The translations under genes and the position numbers were made by a program. A model generated the notes under the pieces. That model saw only the letters and a program-made list of their open reading frames with translations, had not been told where the DNA came from and ran no database searches. Below, piece by piece: positions 1-5,698 of a DNA stretch of 7,132 nucleotides. Source of the DNA: Candidatus Rokuibacteriota bacterium. GTDB taxonomy: Bacteria; Methylomirabilota; Methylomirabilia; Rokubacteriales; CSP1-6. Position 1 is the stretch's first letter. Every line of letters begins with the position of its first letter. The stretch spans positions 1-7,132 of the forward strand of contig JACORX010000126.1 of NCBI GenBank assembly GCA_016179165.1, given 5' to 3'.

Positions 1-1
1 C

Positions 2-244
2 GTCGGGGGCGTGTCGACGCTCGACCTGAACTACGTCGAGGACTCGGGCGCCGAGGTGGACATGAACGTGGTCATGACGGGCGCGGGCGCGTTCGTCGAG
101 GTGCAGGGGACGGCCGAGCAGACGCCCTTCGGCCGGGACAGCCTGGCCGCCATGCTGGAGCTGGCGGAGCAGGGCATCGGGCGCCTGATCGGGCTCCAGC
201 GGCGCGCCGTCGACGCGCGCGGCGAGGCGTGCTTCGTCCTCTGA
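2..244 (+). CDS. rph: Ribonuclease PH, C-terminal part (partial)
   Basis: This is the last 80 residues of RNase PH, the phosphorolytic 3'-to-5' exoribonuclease that trims the 3' ends of tRNA precursors in the cytoplasm. The start lies before the window. Visible family signatures are the stretch LDLNYVEDSGAEVDMNVVMT, which matches the D-L-x-Y-V-E-D-S-x-A-E-x-D-M-N-V-V-M-T block of the RNase PH core, and then EVQGTAEQTPF, which matches the E-V-Q-G-T-A-E-x-x-P-F block. The end at QRRAVDARGEACFVL is ordinary in length for the family. The gene is followed by rdgB, a common bacterial neighbour, and a tandem repeat begins over its last codons. Identification is secure from these motifs. Confidence 0.95.
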   Translation, partial: VGGVSTLDLNYVEDSGAEVDMNVVMTGAGAFVEVQGTAEQTPFGRDSLAAMLELAEQGIGRLIGLQRRAVDARGEACFVL

Positions 245-279
245 GTCGGCGTCCTCTGAGTCGGCGTCCTCTCATCGGA
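235..279. repeat. 15-bp tandem repeat across the rph stop codon
   Basis: Two perfect copies of CGTCCTCTGAGTCGG (235-249 and 250-264) are followed by a decayed third copy (265-279, CGTCCTCTCATCGGA). The first copy contains the last rph codons and its TGA stop. The array ends about where the rdgB start codon would be expected, so the duplication probably arose in the rph-rdgB junction and may have altered the rdgB translation start. Confidence 0.85.
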
Positions 280-284
280 CGCTG

Positions 285-869
285 GTGCTGGCCACGGCCA
301 ACCGCGCCAAGGCGCGCGAGATGGCCGCGCTCCTCGAAGGCACCCCCTTCCGTATCCTGAACCTCGCGGATTTCCCCGGAGTCACCATGCCTCCCGAGGG
401 CGAATCGTCCTACGCTGAGAACGCGCTTGCCAAGGCGCGCGCTGTCGCCTCCGCGACGGGCGAGCTGTCCCTGGCGGACGACTCGGGCATCGAGGTAGAC
501 GCCCTCGGCGGCGGCCCCGGCGTGCTCTCGGCCCGCTACGGCGGCCCCGGCTTGAGCGATCCCCAGCGCTGCGAGGTCATGCTGAGGGAGATGGCGGCAG
601 TCCCGCGCGAGCGGCGGACCGCGCGCTTCCGCTGTCTCATCGCCATCGTCTGCCCGCGCCGCCGCCGCGAGATCACCTTCGAAGGCGTGGTCGAGGGTAT
701 CCTGCTGGACGCGCCGCGCGGAGACGGTGGCTTCGGCTACGACCCGCTCTTCTTCTACCCGCCGCTCGGGCGCGGCTTTGCCGAGCTCGTGGCCGATGAG
801 AAGAACCGCGTCAGCCATCGCGCGCAGGCATGTCAGCAGGCCCGCGCCTGGCTGCTCTCCGAGCCTTGA
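285..869 (+). CDS. rdgB: XTP/dITP pyrophosphatase (Ham1/RdgB family)
   Basis: Cytoplasmic house-cleaning enzyme that hydrolyses dITP, XTP and related non-canonical purine triphosphates to monophosphates, keeping deaminated bases out of DNA. Residues are numbered from the GTG at 285. The family motifs are all present: LATANRAKAREM at the N-terminus (2-13), SYAENALAKA (42-51), LADDSGIEVDALGGGPGVLSARYGG (63-87, with acidic residues D65 and D66), GDGGFGYDPLFF (147-158) and DEKNRVSHRAQA (171-182). At 194 residues the length is normal. The start is uncertain. Homologues begin with about four more residues (M-x-x-V/L-V-L-A-T), and here the frame upstream reads HRTLVLATAN with CAT where ATG is expected. 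No ATG, GTG or TTG occurs in frame between the TGA at 186 and 285. GTG285 would clip the first beta strand, while CTG282 or another non-standard start would keep it. No good ribosome-binding site is visible, so translation may depend on the upstream rph. Confidence 0.93.
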   Translation: MLATANRAKAREMAALLEGTPFRILNLADFPGVTMPPEGESSYAENALAKARAVASATGELSLADDSGIEVDALGGGPGVLSARYGGPGLSDPQRCEVMLREMAAVPRERRTARFRCLIAIVCPRRRREITFEGVVEGILLDAPRGDGGFGYDPLFFYPPLGRGFAELVADEKNRVSHRAQACQQARAWLLSEP

Positions 870-895
870 ACGGCCGTCGGGCCGGGCGGTATACT
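866..895 (+). promoter_or_regulatory. Sigma70-type promoter of tRNA-Pro
   Basis: TTGAAC (866-871) and TATACT (890-895) are separated by 18 bp. The -35 matches consensus in four of six bases and the -10 in five of six. The predicted start falls near 902, a few bases before the mature tRNA. The GC-rich segment after the -10 box (CGCGAGG) resembles the discriminator of stable-RNA promoters. The -35 box overlaps the rdgB stop codon. Confidence 0.6.
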
Positions 896-908
896 CGCGA
901 GGACACAC

Positions 909-985
909 CGGGGTGTGGCGCAGCTCGGTAGCGCACCTGCTTTGGGAGCAGGGGGTCGGAGGTTCAAATCCTCTCACCCCGACCA
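909..985 (+). tRNA. tRNA-Pro (anticodon UGG)
   Basis: A complete 77-nt cloverleaf can be folded by eye. The acceptor stem pairs CGGGGTG (909-915) with CACCCCG (975-981). The D stem pairs GCGC (918-921) with GCGC (931-934). The anticodon stem pairs CCTGC (936-940) with GCAGG (948-952) around the loop TTTGGGA, giving anticodon TGG at 943-945. The T stem pairs 958-962 with 970-974 around the loop TTCAAAT. Discriminator A982 is followed by an encoded CCA (983-985). The C1-G72 first pair is typical of bacterial tRNA-Pro. UGG reads CCA and, by wobble, other proline codons. Confidence 0.98.
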
Positions 986-991
986 TTCCAC

Positions 992-1038
992 GACTCGCCG
1001 GCGGCCGCAGGGTTTGTGGTCGCCGGCGGGTCTTCCTT
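992..1038 (+). terminator. Hairpin terminator after tRNA-Pro
   Basis: GACTCGCCGGCG (992-1003) pairs with CGCCGGCGGGTC (1021-1032), a 12-bp stem with one T-G wobble and a 17-nt loop. Only a weak T-rich tail (TTCCTT) follows. Its place just after the tRNA 3' end suits termination of the tRNA transcript, although the poor U-tract leaves room for an attenuator or rho-dependent role. Confidence 0.6.
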
Positions 1039-1059
1039 GCAGCGCACGGCGCAGCATGA

Positions 1060-1081
1060 CCTCGATGTCTCGAGGAGGAGA
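1060..1081 (+). promoter_or_regulatory. Ribosome-binding site with overlapping hairpin
   Basis: The Shine-Dalgarno run GAGGAGGAGA (1072-1081) precedes the ATG at 1087. CCTCGA (1060-1065) can pair with TCGAGG (1070-1075) around a 4-nt loop, so the 3' arm covers the first half of the Shine-Dalgarno. This could modulate translation of the ACT protein, but the hairpin is short and could be chance. Confidence 0.4.
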
Positions 1082-1086
1082 GTTCC

Positions 1087-1497
1087 ATGGCGATCGTCAA
1101 AAGGGCGTCCTACTTCAAGATGATGGTCCCGAACCGGCCGGGGCAGGGCGCGCGCGTGCTCGGCACGCTCCAGAAGGCCGGTGTCAACCTGACCGCCTTC
1201 TCAGGCTTCCCCCACGGGGGCGGCGCCCAGATAGACTTCATCCCCGCGAAGCCGTCCGCCTTCCGCGCGGTCGCCCGGAAGAACAAGTGGAAGATCGCCG
1301 GCCCCAAGCGGGCCTTCCTGGTGAGCGGCAGGGATCGTGTCGGCGAGGGGGCCAAGCTCATGGCCAAGCTCGCGGCGAAGCGGATCAATGTCATTGCCAT
1401 CGACGCGGTCTGCGCGGGCAGCGGCCGCTATGGCGCCATCCTCTGGGTCTCTCCCGGCCAGTACGGCAAGGCGGCGCGCGCGCTCGGGGCGAGATAG
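1087..1497 (+). CDS. Tandem ACT-domain protein
   Basis: A 136-residue cytoplasmic protein that appears to consist of two ACT-like regulatory modules. The first (about residues 9-70) has the classic ACT opening KMMVPNRPGQGARVLGTLQK followed by AGVNLTAFSGFP, that is strand, P-N-R-P-G turn, helix, then a second strand with G-V-N. The second (about 74-133) repeats the pattern in degenerate form, with RAFLVSGRDRVGEGAKLMAK and then RINVIAIDAVCAGSGRYGAIL. ACT domains bind amino acids or other small ligands and often control enzymes allosterically, but no catalytic domain is attached, so the ligand and target are unknown. The ATG has a strong ribosome-binding site (AGGAGG at 1073-1078, 8 nt spacing). 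It stands alone between a tRNA terminator and a convergent gene. The ACT assignment is good; the cellular role is open. Confidence 0.85.
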   Translation: MAIVKRASYFKMMVPNRPGQGARVLGTLQKAGVNLTAFSGFPHGGGAQIDFIPAKPSAFRAVARKNKWKIAGPKRAFLVSGRDRVGEGAKLMAKLAAKRINVIAIDAVCAGSGRYGAILWVSPGQYGKAARALGAR

Positions 1498-1554
1498 AGA
1501 CCCGGCCACACCGAATAGCGGGACGCAGACCGTGTGAGGCCGAATCGCGGTCGG

Positions 1555-1932
1555 CTACTTCCCGGCGCCTGCCAGGGGACGGTACGCTACGTCACCGGAC
1601 AGAAGCGCGAAACGCGGTTCCATGCACGACGCCGTCCAGCCGGTCTCCACCAGATGCGTGCACCGCTTGGTGCAGATGACGGCTCCGCCCCTCCCGAATC
1701 GCGAGCACGCCACGACATCCGACGGTTCTTCCGATCCGGCCTGAGTGAGAAACGAGGTCGTCACCCAGCGCTTCGAGAACGGGCAATAAAACCCTGTTCT
1801 CGCCACGCTCGGCGAGGTGTAGAACACCCAGCCTGCAATCCCCAGCAGGATCACGGACCCCACGGCCACGACGGCCGGTACGACCAGGACGAGCAGGATG
1901 AACGTTGCTGCCAACGTGCCGATCCATTCCAT
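1555..1932 (-). CDS. Small membrane protein with conserved cysteine pattern
   Basis: A 125-residue protein. An almost uncharged hydrophobic stretch at residues 5-39 (GTLAATFILLVLVVPAVVAV and onward) is long enough for one long or two short membrane helices. A polar domain follows with Cys50 in FYCPF, Cys76 in DVVACSRF, and Cys87 and Cys91 in VICTKRC. The C-P-F ... D-V-V-x-C-S-x-F ... V-x-C-x-K-R-C arrangement looks like a metal-binding or structural site, and I recall similar short proteins in deltaproteobacterial and Rokubacteria-like genomes, without a known function. I chose the ATG at 1932 because GGGGTG lies about 7 nt upstream. A GTG at 1941 in the same frame would add three residues but would overlap that site. 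It is convergent with the ACT gene. No clear promoter is visible upstream. Confidence 0.75.
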   Translation of the reverse strand: MEWIGTLAATFILLVLVVPAVVAVGSVILLGIAGWVFYTSPSVARTGFYCPFSKRWVTTSFLTQAGSEEPSDVVACSRFGRGGAVICTKRCTHLVETGWTASCMEPRFALLSGDVAYRPLAGAGK

Positions 1933-2238
1933 GAGTTTCACCCCCCGTCAACGACGGTGAACCCACCCCATAAGCGTCCTCCTCCAGACCACGGAACTCA
2001 ATGATGCGGACACCTCATTTCCGTGGGCTGGATGGCCGAAAGCCGGCGGAATGTGGACATGAAGCCCGATTCTACGGATTCTCCGTGGAAGCCCCACGGG
2101 CTGCACGGAACCCTCGGCCTGGGCGCGGTGACGGCCGGCGGCGTCGGGCCCATCATCTACGTGCTGCTGGGCGCCGTGACAGCGCATGCCGGCGCAGCGG
2201 ACGATTCCGGCCCACGCCGGGGGTCGCCGAATTCCTCC
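1933..2238. other. Intergenic stretch with one doubtful small ORF
   Basis: No recognisable gene lies between the cysteine-motif gene and the LacI remnant. One + strand ORF (ATG 2059 to stop 2295, 78 residues) carries a hydrophobic segment at residues 15-45 (LHGTLGLGAVTAGGVGPIIY and onward) and could encode a tiny membrane protein. Its ribosome-binding site is weak, its tail runs through the promoter and operator of the next gene, and its C-terminus is low-complexity basic, so it may be non-coding or a relic. The 30 codons around 2100-2200 look more protein-like than the rest. Confidence 0.3.
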
Positions 2239-2267
2239 TTGACACTCCGTCGGCGCGCGCTTAGGGT
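2239..2267 (+). promoter_or_regulatory. Sigma70-type promoter of the LacI-family remnant
   Basis: A perfect -35 box TTGACA (2239-2244), a 17-bp spacer and TAGGGT (2262-2267), which keeps the key T1, A2 and T6 of the -10 box. The predicted start is near 2274, about 18 nt before the ATG at 2292, and no Shine-Dalgarno is visible in that short leader. The promoter may also serve the downstream acyl-CoA dehydrogenase operon, since no other promoter and no terminator are evident before 2838. Confidence 0.6.
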
Positions 2268-2279
2268 CTCGTCTGGAAT

Positions 2280-2290
2280 GTTTCAGAAAC
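2280..2290. promoter_or_regulatory. LacI-type operator, GTTTC-A-GAAAC
   Basis: An inverted repeat of 5-bp arms around a central A, at roughly +7 to +17 of the predicted transcript and one base before the regulator's ATG. GAAAC/GTTTC half-sites are typical of LacI-family operators, and the placement fits autorepression. The linked regulator has lost most of its DNA-binding domain, so it cannot be expected to bind here now. Confidence 0.5.
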
Positions 2291-2291
2291 G

Positions 2292-2733
2292 ATGAGACGC
2301 GGGAGACGCGGCACGACAATCCGGGGGTTGGCGGGGCGGGCCGGGGGCCGGCATCGTTTTCGGCTCGGTCCTGCCCGACGATTCCGAGACCGAGGCCCTC
2401 ATCACCTCCGGGTCCCCGTGCATCCAGTACAACCGCGGGTTGCGCTCTGGTCTCGGTAGCTACATTGTCGCGGACAACGTCCGGGCCGGCATGGACGCGA
2501 CCGCGCACCTGATCGGCCTCGGTCACCAGCGGATCGGATTCATCGCGGGCACGCCCGAGGCCTCCGCGGCTCACCAGCGCATGGCAGGGTATCGGGCGGC
2601 GCTCCAGGCGGCCGGGATCGAGTGGACGAGGAATTCATCCGCGACGGGCGCTACCAGCCCTGATCATCCGGCGGACGTGCGGAGCCGTGCGATGAGCGGC
2701 GGCACCCGCCTGACCGACGCATTCGTCGCCGCC
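2292..2733 (+). pseudogene. LacI-family transcriptional regulator, degraded
   Basis: From ATG 2292 the first frame reads MRRGRRGTTIRGLAGRAG, the start of a LacI helix-turn-helix (compare T-I-x-D-V-A-x-x-A-G-V-S). Homology then jumps to another frame near 2345-2352. That frame gives GIVFGSVLPDD, IVADNVRAGMDATAHLIGLG and HQRIGFIAGTPEASAAHQRM, then AGYRAALQAAGIE, which is the sugar-binding core. The recognition helix, hinge and first part of the core, roughly 100 residues by comparison with the family, are missing. After AAGIE a one-base loss puts VDEEFIRDGRYQP into a second frame (2622-2660), and a one-base gain near 2659 restores the original frame. LacI-like sequence fades at about LTDAFVAA (2711-2733). 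It cannot act as a DNA-binding repressor. The open segment 2440-2841 is what a gene finder would likely call. Confidence 0.75.
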
Positions 2734-2841
2734 GCCCAGGCGCGCCTGCTCGCGCGGATCGACGGGACGGCGCCCGATCACGAGCTGATCTGGTGCGACT
2801 ACTTCCTTCTCGAGGCGCTCGCGCGCCGGCAGGGGCGATGA
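2734..2841 (+). pseudogene. C-terminal fragment, GH88 glucuronyl-hydrolase-like
   Basis: The last 35 codons of the open frame that began as LacI read as a different protein tail: LLARIDGTAPDHELIWCDYF followed by LLEALARRQGR. The I-W-x-D-Y-F-x-L-E-A-L pattern resembles the extreme C-terminus of family 88 glycoside hydrolases (unsaturated glucuronyl hydrolases, usually W/Y-G-D-Y-Y/F-x-x-E-A-L), here with Cys in place of Gly. Its stop overlaps the ATG of the acyl-CoA dehydrogenase (ATGA at 2838-2841). The simplest reading is that a deletion fused a LacI remnant to the end of a hydrolase gene. The family assignment rests on one short motif recalled from memory. Confidence 0.35.
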
Positions 2842-3983
2842 ACTTCGAGCCGACCGAGACCCAGCAGCTCGTGCGCGAGATGGTGCGGACCTTTGCGGAC
2901 AAGGAGATCAAACCTCGTGCGGCCGCCATCGACCGCGAGGACGCCTTTCCCCGCGACCTCTATCGGCGCATGGCCGACCTCGGCCTGCTGGGGATGACGC
3001 TTCCCGCCGAGTACGGCGGCTCCGGCGCCGACACCGTGAGCTGGGCGATCGCCGAGGAAGAGCTGGCGCGCGCGAACGCCTCCCTGGCCGACGCGCAACT
3101 GGTGGCGAAGCTCATGAGCGACGTCATCCTCATCAACGGGAACGACGAGCAGCGCGCCCGCTACCTGCCGGCGATCGCGCGGGGCGAGAAGATCTGCGTC
3201 ATCGCCCAGACCGAGCCAGGCGCGGGCTCCGACGTGGCCGGCGTGCAGACGCTCGCGCGGCCGACGGCGGACGGCTACGTCCTGAACGGCACCAAGCGCT
3301 TCATCACGCTGGCCCTCGTCTGCGACCTCGCCGTCGTCGTGGCCACCACCGACCGGACGAAGCGCCACGAAGGCATCGCGCTCTTCCTCGTGGACGCCGA
3401 GACGCCGGGGTTCCGCCACGGCGCCAAGGACCCGGTCATGGGCGTGCGGGGCCTCGAGACCGGCGAGATCGTCTTCGAGGACTGCCACGTCCCGCACTCG
3501 GCCGTGCTGGCGCCGCCGGGCCTGGGCTTCAAGCAGGCGATGCGCTCGCTGAACAAGGGCCGGATCGGGATCGGCTCCCAGGCCGTGGGAATCGCGCAGG
3601 CTGCGATGGAGGAGGCGATCGCCTACGCGCGGGAGCGCACGGCCTTCGGCCAGCCGATCGCGAACTTCCAGGCGATCCAGTTCATGCTGGCCGACATGTC
3701 GGCGCAGATCGAGGCCGCGCGGCTCCTCGTCCGGAAGGCCGCGTGGCTCACGGACCAGGGCCGCGTGCCGGTGCGCGAGGCGGCCGAAGCGAAGCTGGTG
3801 GCGTCCGAGACGGCCGTGCGCGTCGTCCACGAGGCGCTGCAGATCCACGGGGCGGCCGGTTATTCGAGCGAGTCGACGATCGAGCGGCTTTACCGCGACG
3901 TCCGGCTCTATCCCATCTGGGAGGGCACGAGTCAGAACCAGCGGATCATCATCAGTCGTGAGCTGCTGCGTGGGCCGCGGTAG
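2838..3983 (+). CDS. Acyl-CoA dehydrogenase
   Basis: A 381-residue FAD-dependent flavoenzyme that oxidises an acyl-CoA to the trans-2-enoyl-CoA and would pass electrons to electron-transfer flavoprotein. The three family domains are in order: N-terminal helical (about 1-115), middle beta with the FAD/substrate signature AQTEPGAGSD (123-132) and NGTKRFIT (150-157), and C-terminal helical with RTAFGQPIANFQ (267-278), QIHGAAGYS (335-343) and LYRDVRLYPIWEGTS (351-365). Glu362 in W-E-G-T-S occupies the position of the catalytic base in short/medium-chain and glutaryl-type enzymes. Length is normal. ATG 2838 was chosen over an in-frame GTG at 2793 because the protein then starts at the usual MNFEPTETQQ and overlaps the upstream stop as ATGA. 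Next to a MaoC hydratase and a CoA-transferase, it is likely to act on a CoA ester made by the latter. The substrate cannot be read from the sequence. Confidence 0.95.
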   Translation: MNFEPTETQQLVREMVRTFADKEIKPRAAAIDREDAFPRDLYRRMADLGLLGMTLPAEYGGSGADTVSWAIAEEELARANASLADAQLVAKLMSDVILINGNDEQRARYLPAIARGEKICVIAQTEPGAGSDVAGVQTLARPTADGYVLNGTKRFITLALVCDLAVVVATTDRTKRHEGIALFLVDAETPGFRHGAKDPVMGVRGLETGEIVFEDCHVPHSAVLAPPGLGFKQAMRSLNKGRIGIGSQAVGIAQAAMEEAIAYARERTAFGQPIANFQAIQFMLADMSAQIEAARLLVRKAAWLTDQGRVPVREAAEAKLVASETAVRVVHEALQIHGAAGYSSESTIERLYRDVRLYPIWEGTSQNQRIIISRELLRGPR

Positions 3984-4014
3984 GGCAGCCGGCGCGAGCG
4001 GCGGAGGAGGGACG

Positions 4015-4452
4015 ATGGGAGCGGCAGCCAGGGAGGCGTTCGCGGCCCTGCACCTCGGCAAGACGGCGACGATGCGCAAGACCGTCGGGGAGTCCGACGT
4101 CTACCTCTTCGCCGGGATCACCGGCGACCTGGGGCCGAACCACGTGGACGAAGAGTTCATGCGCAAGACACCCTACGGCCGCCGGATCGCGCACGGCGTC
4201 CTCGCCGTGGGCTTCATGTCCACCTGCTCGACGAAGGTCATCGGCGACCTGCCGCCCGCGGCCGTGGTCTCCTACGGCTACGACCGCATCCGCTTCCCGA
4301 AGCCGCTCTTTATCGGCGACACCGTCACCGTCACGTACGAGATCGTCGAGCGCGACGAGGCGACGATGCGCACCTTCGCCAAGGTGACGTGCATCACGGA
4401 GCGCGGTGACACCGTCGCCGTGGGCACGCACATCCTCAAGGTTGTCGAATGA
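4015..4452 (+). CDS. MaoC-family (R)-specific enoyl-CoA hydratase
   Basis: A 145-residue single hot-dog-fold protein of the MaoC/R-hydratase family, which adds water across the double bond of an enoyl-CoA. The hydratase-2 motif is at 31-45 (LFAGITGDLGPNHVD), with the expected catalytic pair Asp38 and His43, followed by YGRRIAHGVLAVGFMS (54-69). The usual G-D-x-N-P-x-H reads G-D-L-G-P-N-H, so the conserved Asn is replaced by Gly, a variant also seen in MaoC proteins next to CoA-transferases as far as I recall. The ATG at 4015 is preceded by GGAGGAGGG at good spacing; an upstream start at 3958 would overlap the dehydrogenase and add a low-complexity tail. The stop overlaps the next ATG (ATGA at 4449-4452), so it is translationally coupled to the CoA-transferase and should hydrate the product of the upstream dehydrogenase. 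Confidence 0.92.
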   Translation: MGAAAREAFAALHLGKTATMRKTVGESDVYLFAGITGDLGPNHVDEEFMRKTPYGRRIAHGVLAVGFMSTCSTKVIGDLPPAAVVSYGYDRIRFPKPLFIGDTVTVTYEIVERDEATMRTFAKVTCITERGDTVAVGTHILKVVE

Positions 4453-5645
4453 CCGACCGGCCGCCGCTCGCCGTGCTGTCGGGGGTGCGGGTGCTGTCGT
4501 TCACCCAGTTCCTCCTGGGGCCCTCCGGCGTCCAGTTCCTCGCCGACCTCGGCGCCGACGTGGTCAAGATCGAGCCGCCGGGCGGCCGGCTCAGGGAGCG
4601 CAACTGGTCGGGCGCGAACCTCTACCTCAACGGCGTGAGCGCCTTCTTCCTGGCCGCGCATCGGAACCAGCGCAGCCTGACGCTCGATCTCAAGCATCCG
4701 GAGGGGCAGGAGATCGCCCGGCGGCTCGTCGAGCGCGCCGACGTGCTCGTCCAGAACTTCCGCCCGGGCGTCATGACGCGCCTCGGCCTCGACTGGGAGC
4801 AGGCGCGGGCGATCAACCCGCGGCTCATCTACGTCTCCGCCTCCGGTTACGGGGAGAAGAGTCCGTACCGCGATCGCCCAGGGCAGGACCTGCTCATGCA
4901 GGCCATCTCGGGGCTGGCCTCGATCTCGGGCCGGGCGGGCCAGCCGCCCACGGCCGTGGGGACGGCCGCGATCGACCAGCACGGCGCCTCCCTCCTGGCC
5001 GTCGGGGTGCTCGCCGCGCTCCTCGAGCGCGCGCGAACGGGGCAGGGCCTGCACGTCGAGGTGAGCATGCTGCGGGCGGCGCTCGACCTCCAGATCGAGA
5101 TCGCGACGTACGTGCTGAACGGGGCGCGGCTCGAGAAGAGCGCGACGCCGCTCGCCAGCACCTTCCACCCGCCGCCGTACGGCCTCTACGAGACGAGCGA
5201 CGGGTACCTGGCGCTCTCGATGTCGCCGCTGGCGGCGCTTCGCGACGCGCTCGACCTGCCCGCCCTCGAGCCCTACACGACGGTCCGGTGGCCGTTCGAG
5301 TCGCGCGAGGAGGTGGCGCGCCTGATCGAGCCGGTCATCAGGACGCGCAGCACCGCCGAGTGGCTCGAGCACCTCCTGCCCCGCGGTATCTGGGCGGCGC
5401 CGGTCCTGACGCTCCCCGAGACGTTCGCCGACCCAGCCGTGCAGGCGGCGGAGCCGGTCGAGGAGATCGATCACCCCGTGGCCGGTCGAGTGCGGCTCCT
5501 GCGTTTCCCGCTCGAGCTGTCGAGCGGACGCGCGACGATCCGCCGGCCGCCGCCGATGCCGGGCGAGCACACCGAGGAGATCCTGCGCCAGTGCGGGTAC
5601 GCCGACGACGCCATCCGTCGCCTCCGCGACGCGAGCGTCGTGTGA
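4449..5645 (+). CDS. Family III CoA-transferase (CaiB/BaiF)
   Basis: A 398-residue enzyme of the formyl-CoA/carnitine-CoA transferase superfamily, which moves CoA between carboxylic acids through an enzyme-bound aspartyl thioester. It has the N-terminal Rossmann-like start LSGVRVLSFTQFLLGPSG (10-27), DLGADVVKIEPPGG (33-46), LDLKHPEGQEIARRLVERAD (79-98) with VQNFRPGVMTRLGLD (101-115), and YVSASGYGEKSPYRDRPGQD (128-147). The segment VGTAAIDQHGASL (170-182) contains Asp176, which by position aligns with the nucleophilic Asp of formyl-CoA transferase. The C-terminus has the usual H-P-V-A-G and P-P-x-x-G-E-H-T motifs. Length is typical. An alpha-methylacyl-CoA racemase role is possible in this superfamily, but the residue equivalent to the racemase catalytic His is not evident. 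The ATG overlaps the MaoC stop. The gene probably supplies the CoA ester used by the operon. Confidence 0.94.
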   Translation: MTDRPPLAVLSGVRVLSFTQFLLGPSGVQFLADLGADVVKIEPPGGRLRERNWSGANLYLNGVSAFFLAAHRNQRSLTLDLKHPEGQEIARRLVERADVLVQNFRPGVMTRLGLDWEQARAINPRLIYVSASGYGEKSPYRDRPGQDLLMQAISGLASISGRAGQPPTAVGTAAIDQHGASLLAVGVLAALLERARTGQGLHVEVSMLRAALDLQIEIATYVLNGARLEKSATPLASTFHPPPYGLYETSDGYLALSMSPLAALRDALDLPALEPYTTVRWPFESREEVARLIEPVIRTRSTAEWLEHLLPRGIWAAPVLTLPETFADPAVQAAEPVEEIDHPVAGRVRLLRFPLELSSGRATIRRPPPMPGEHTEEILRQCGYADDAIRRLRDASVV

Positions 5646-5698
5646 GCGAAGAGGAGAACCAGGCAGTCAACGGTCCACCGCGGACCAGGGAGGATGCT

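Noticed and set aside
72..1100. Long - strand open frame opposite rph, rdgB and the tRNA
   Set aside because: It runs across a tRNA and two conserved genes, is rich in Arg/Ala/Gly as expected from GC-rich antisense DNA, and shows no domain.
1504..1541. GGCCACAC ... GTGTGAGGCC inverted repeat between the ACT gene and the convergent gene
   Set aside because: Bulged stem, 20-nt loop and no T-tract, too weak to call a terminator.
915..1679. + strand frame across the tRNA and ACT gene
   Set aside because: It begins inside the tRNA and is out of frame with the ACT protein; no domain is visible.
2799..4079. 426-codon - strand open frame opposite the acyl-CoA dehydrogenase
   Set aside because: Low-complexity Arg/His/Leu/Asp composition typical of an antisense shadow; the + strand gene is unmistakable.
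4278..5570. 430-codon - strand and 438-codon + strand frames over the CoA-transferase
   Set aside because: Both are alternative-frame shadows with repetitive Arg/Ala/Pro composition; the 4449-5645 frame carries every family motif.
5672..5686. GGTCC-ACCGC-GGACC hairpin before the binding-protein start
   Set aside because: Only 5 bp; short palindromes of this kind are frequent in GC-rich DNA.
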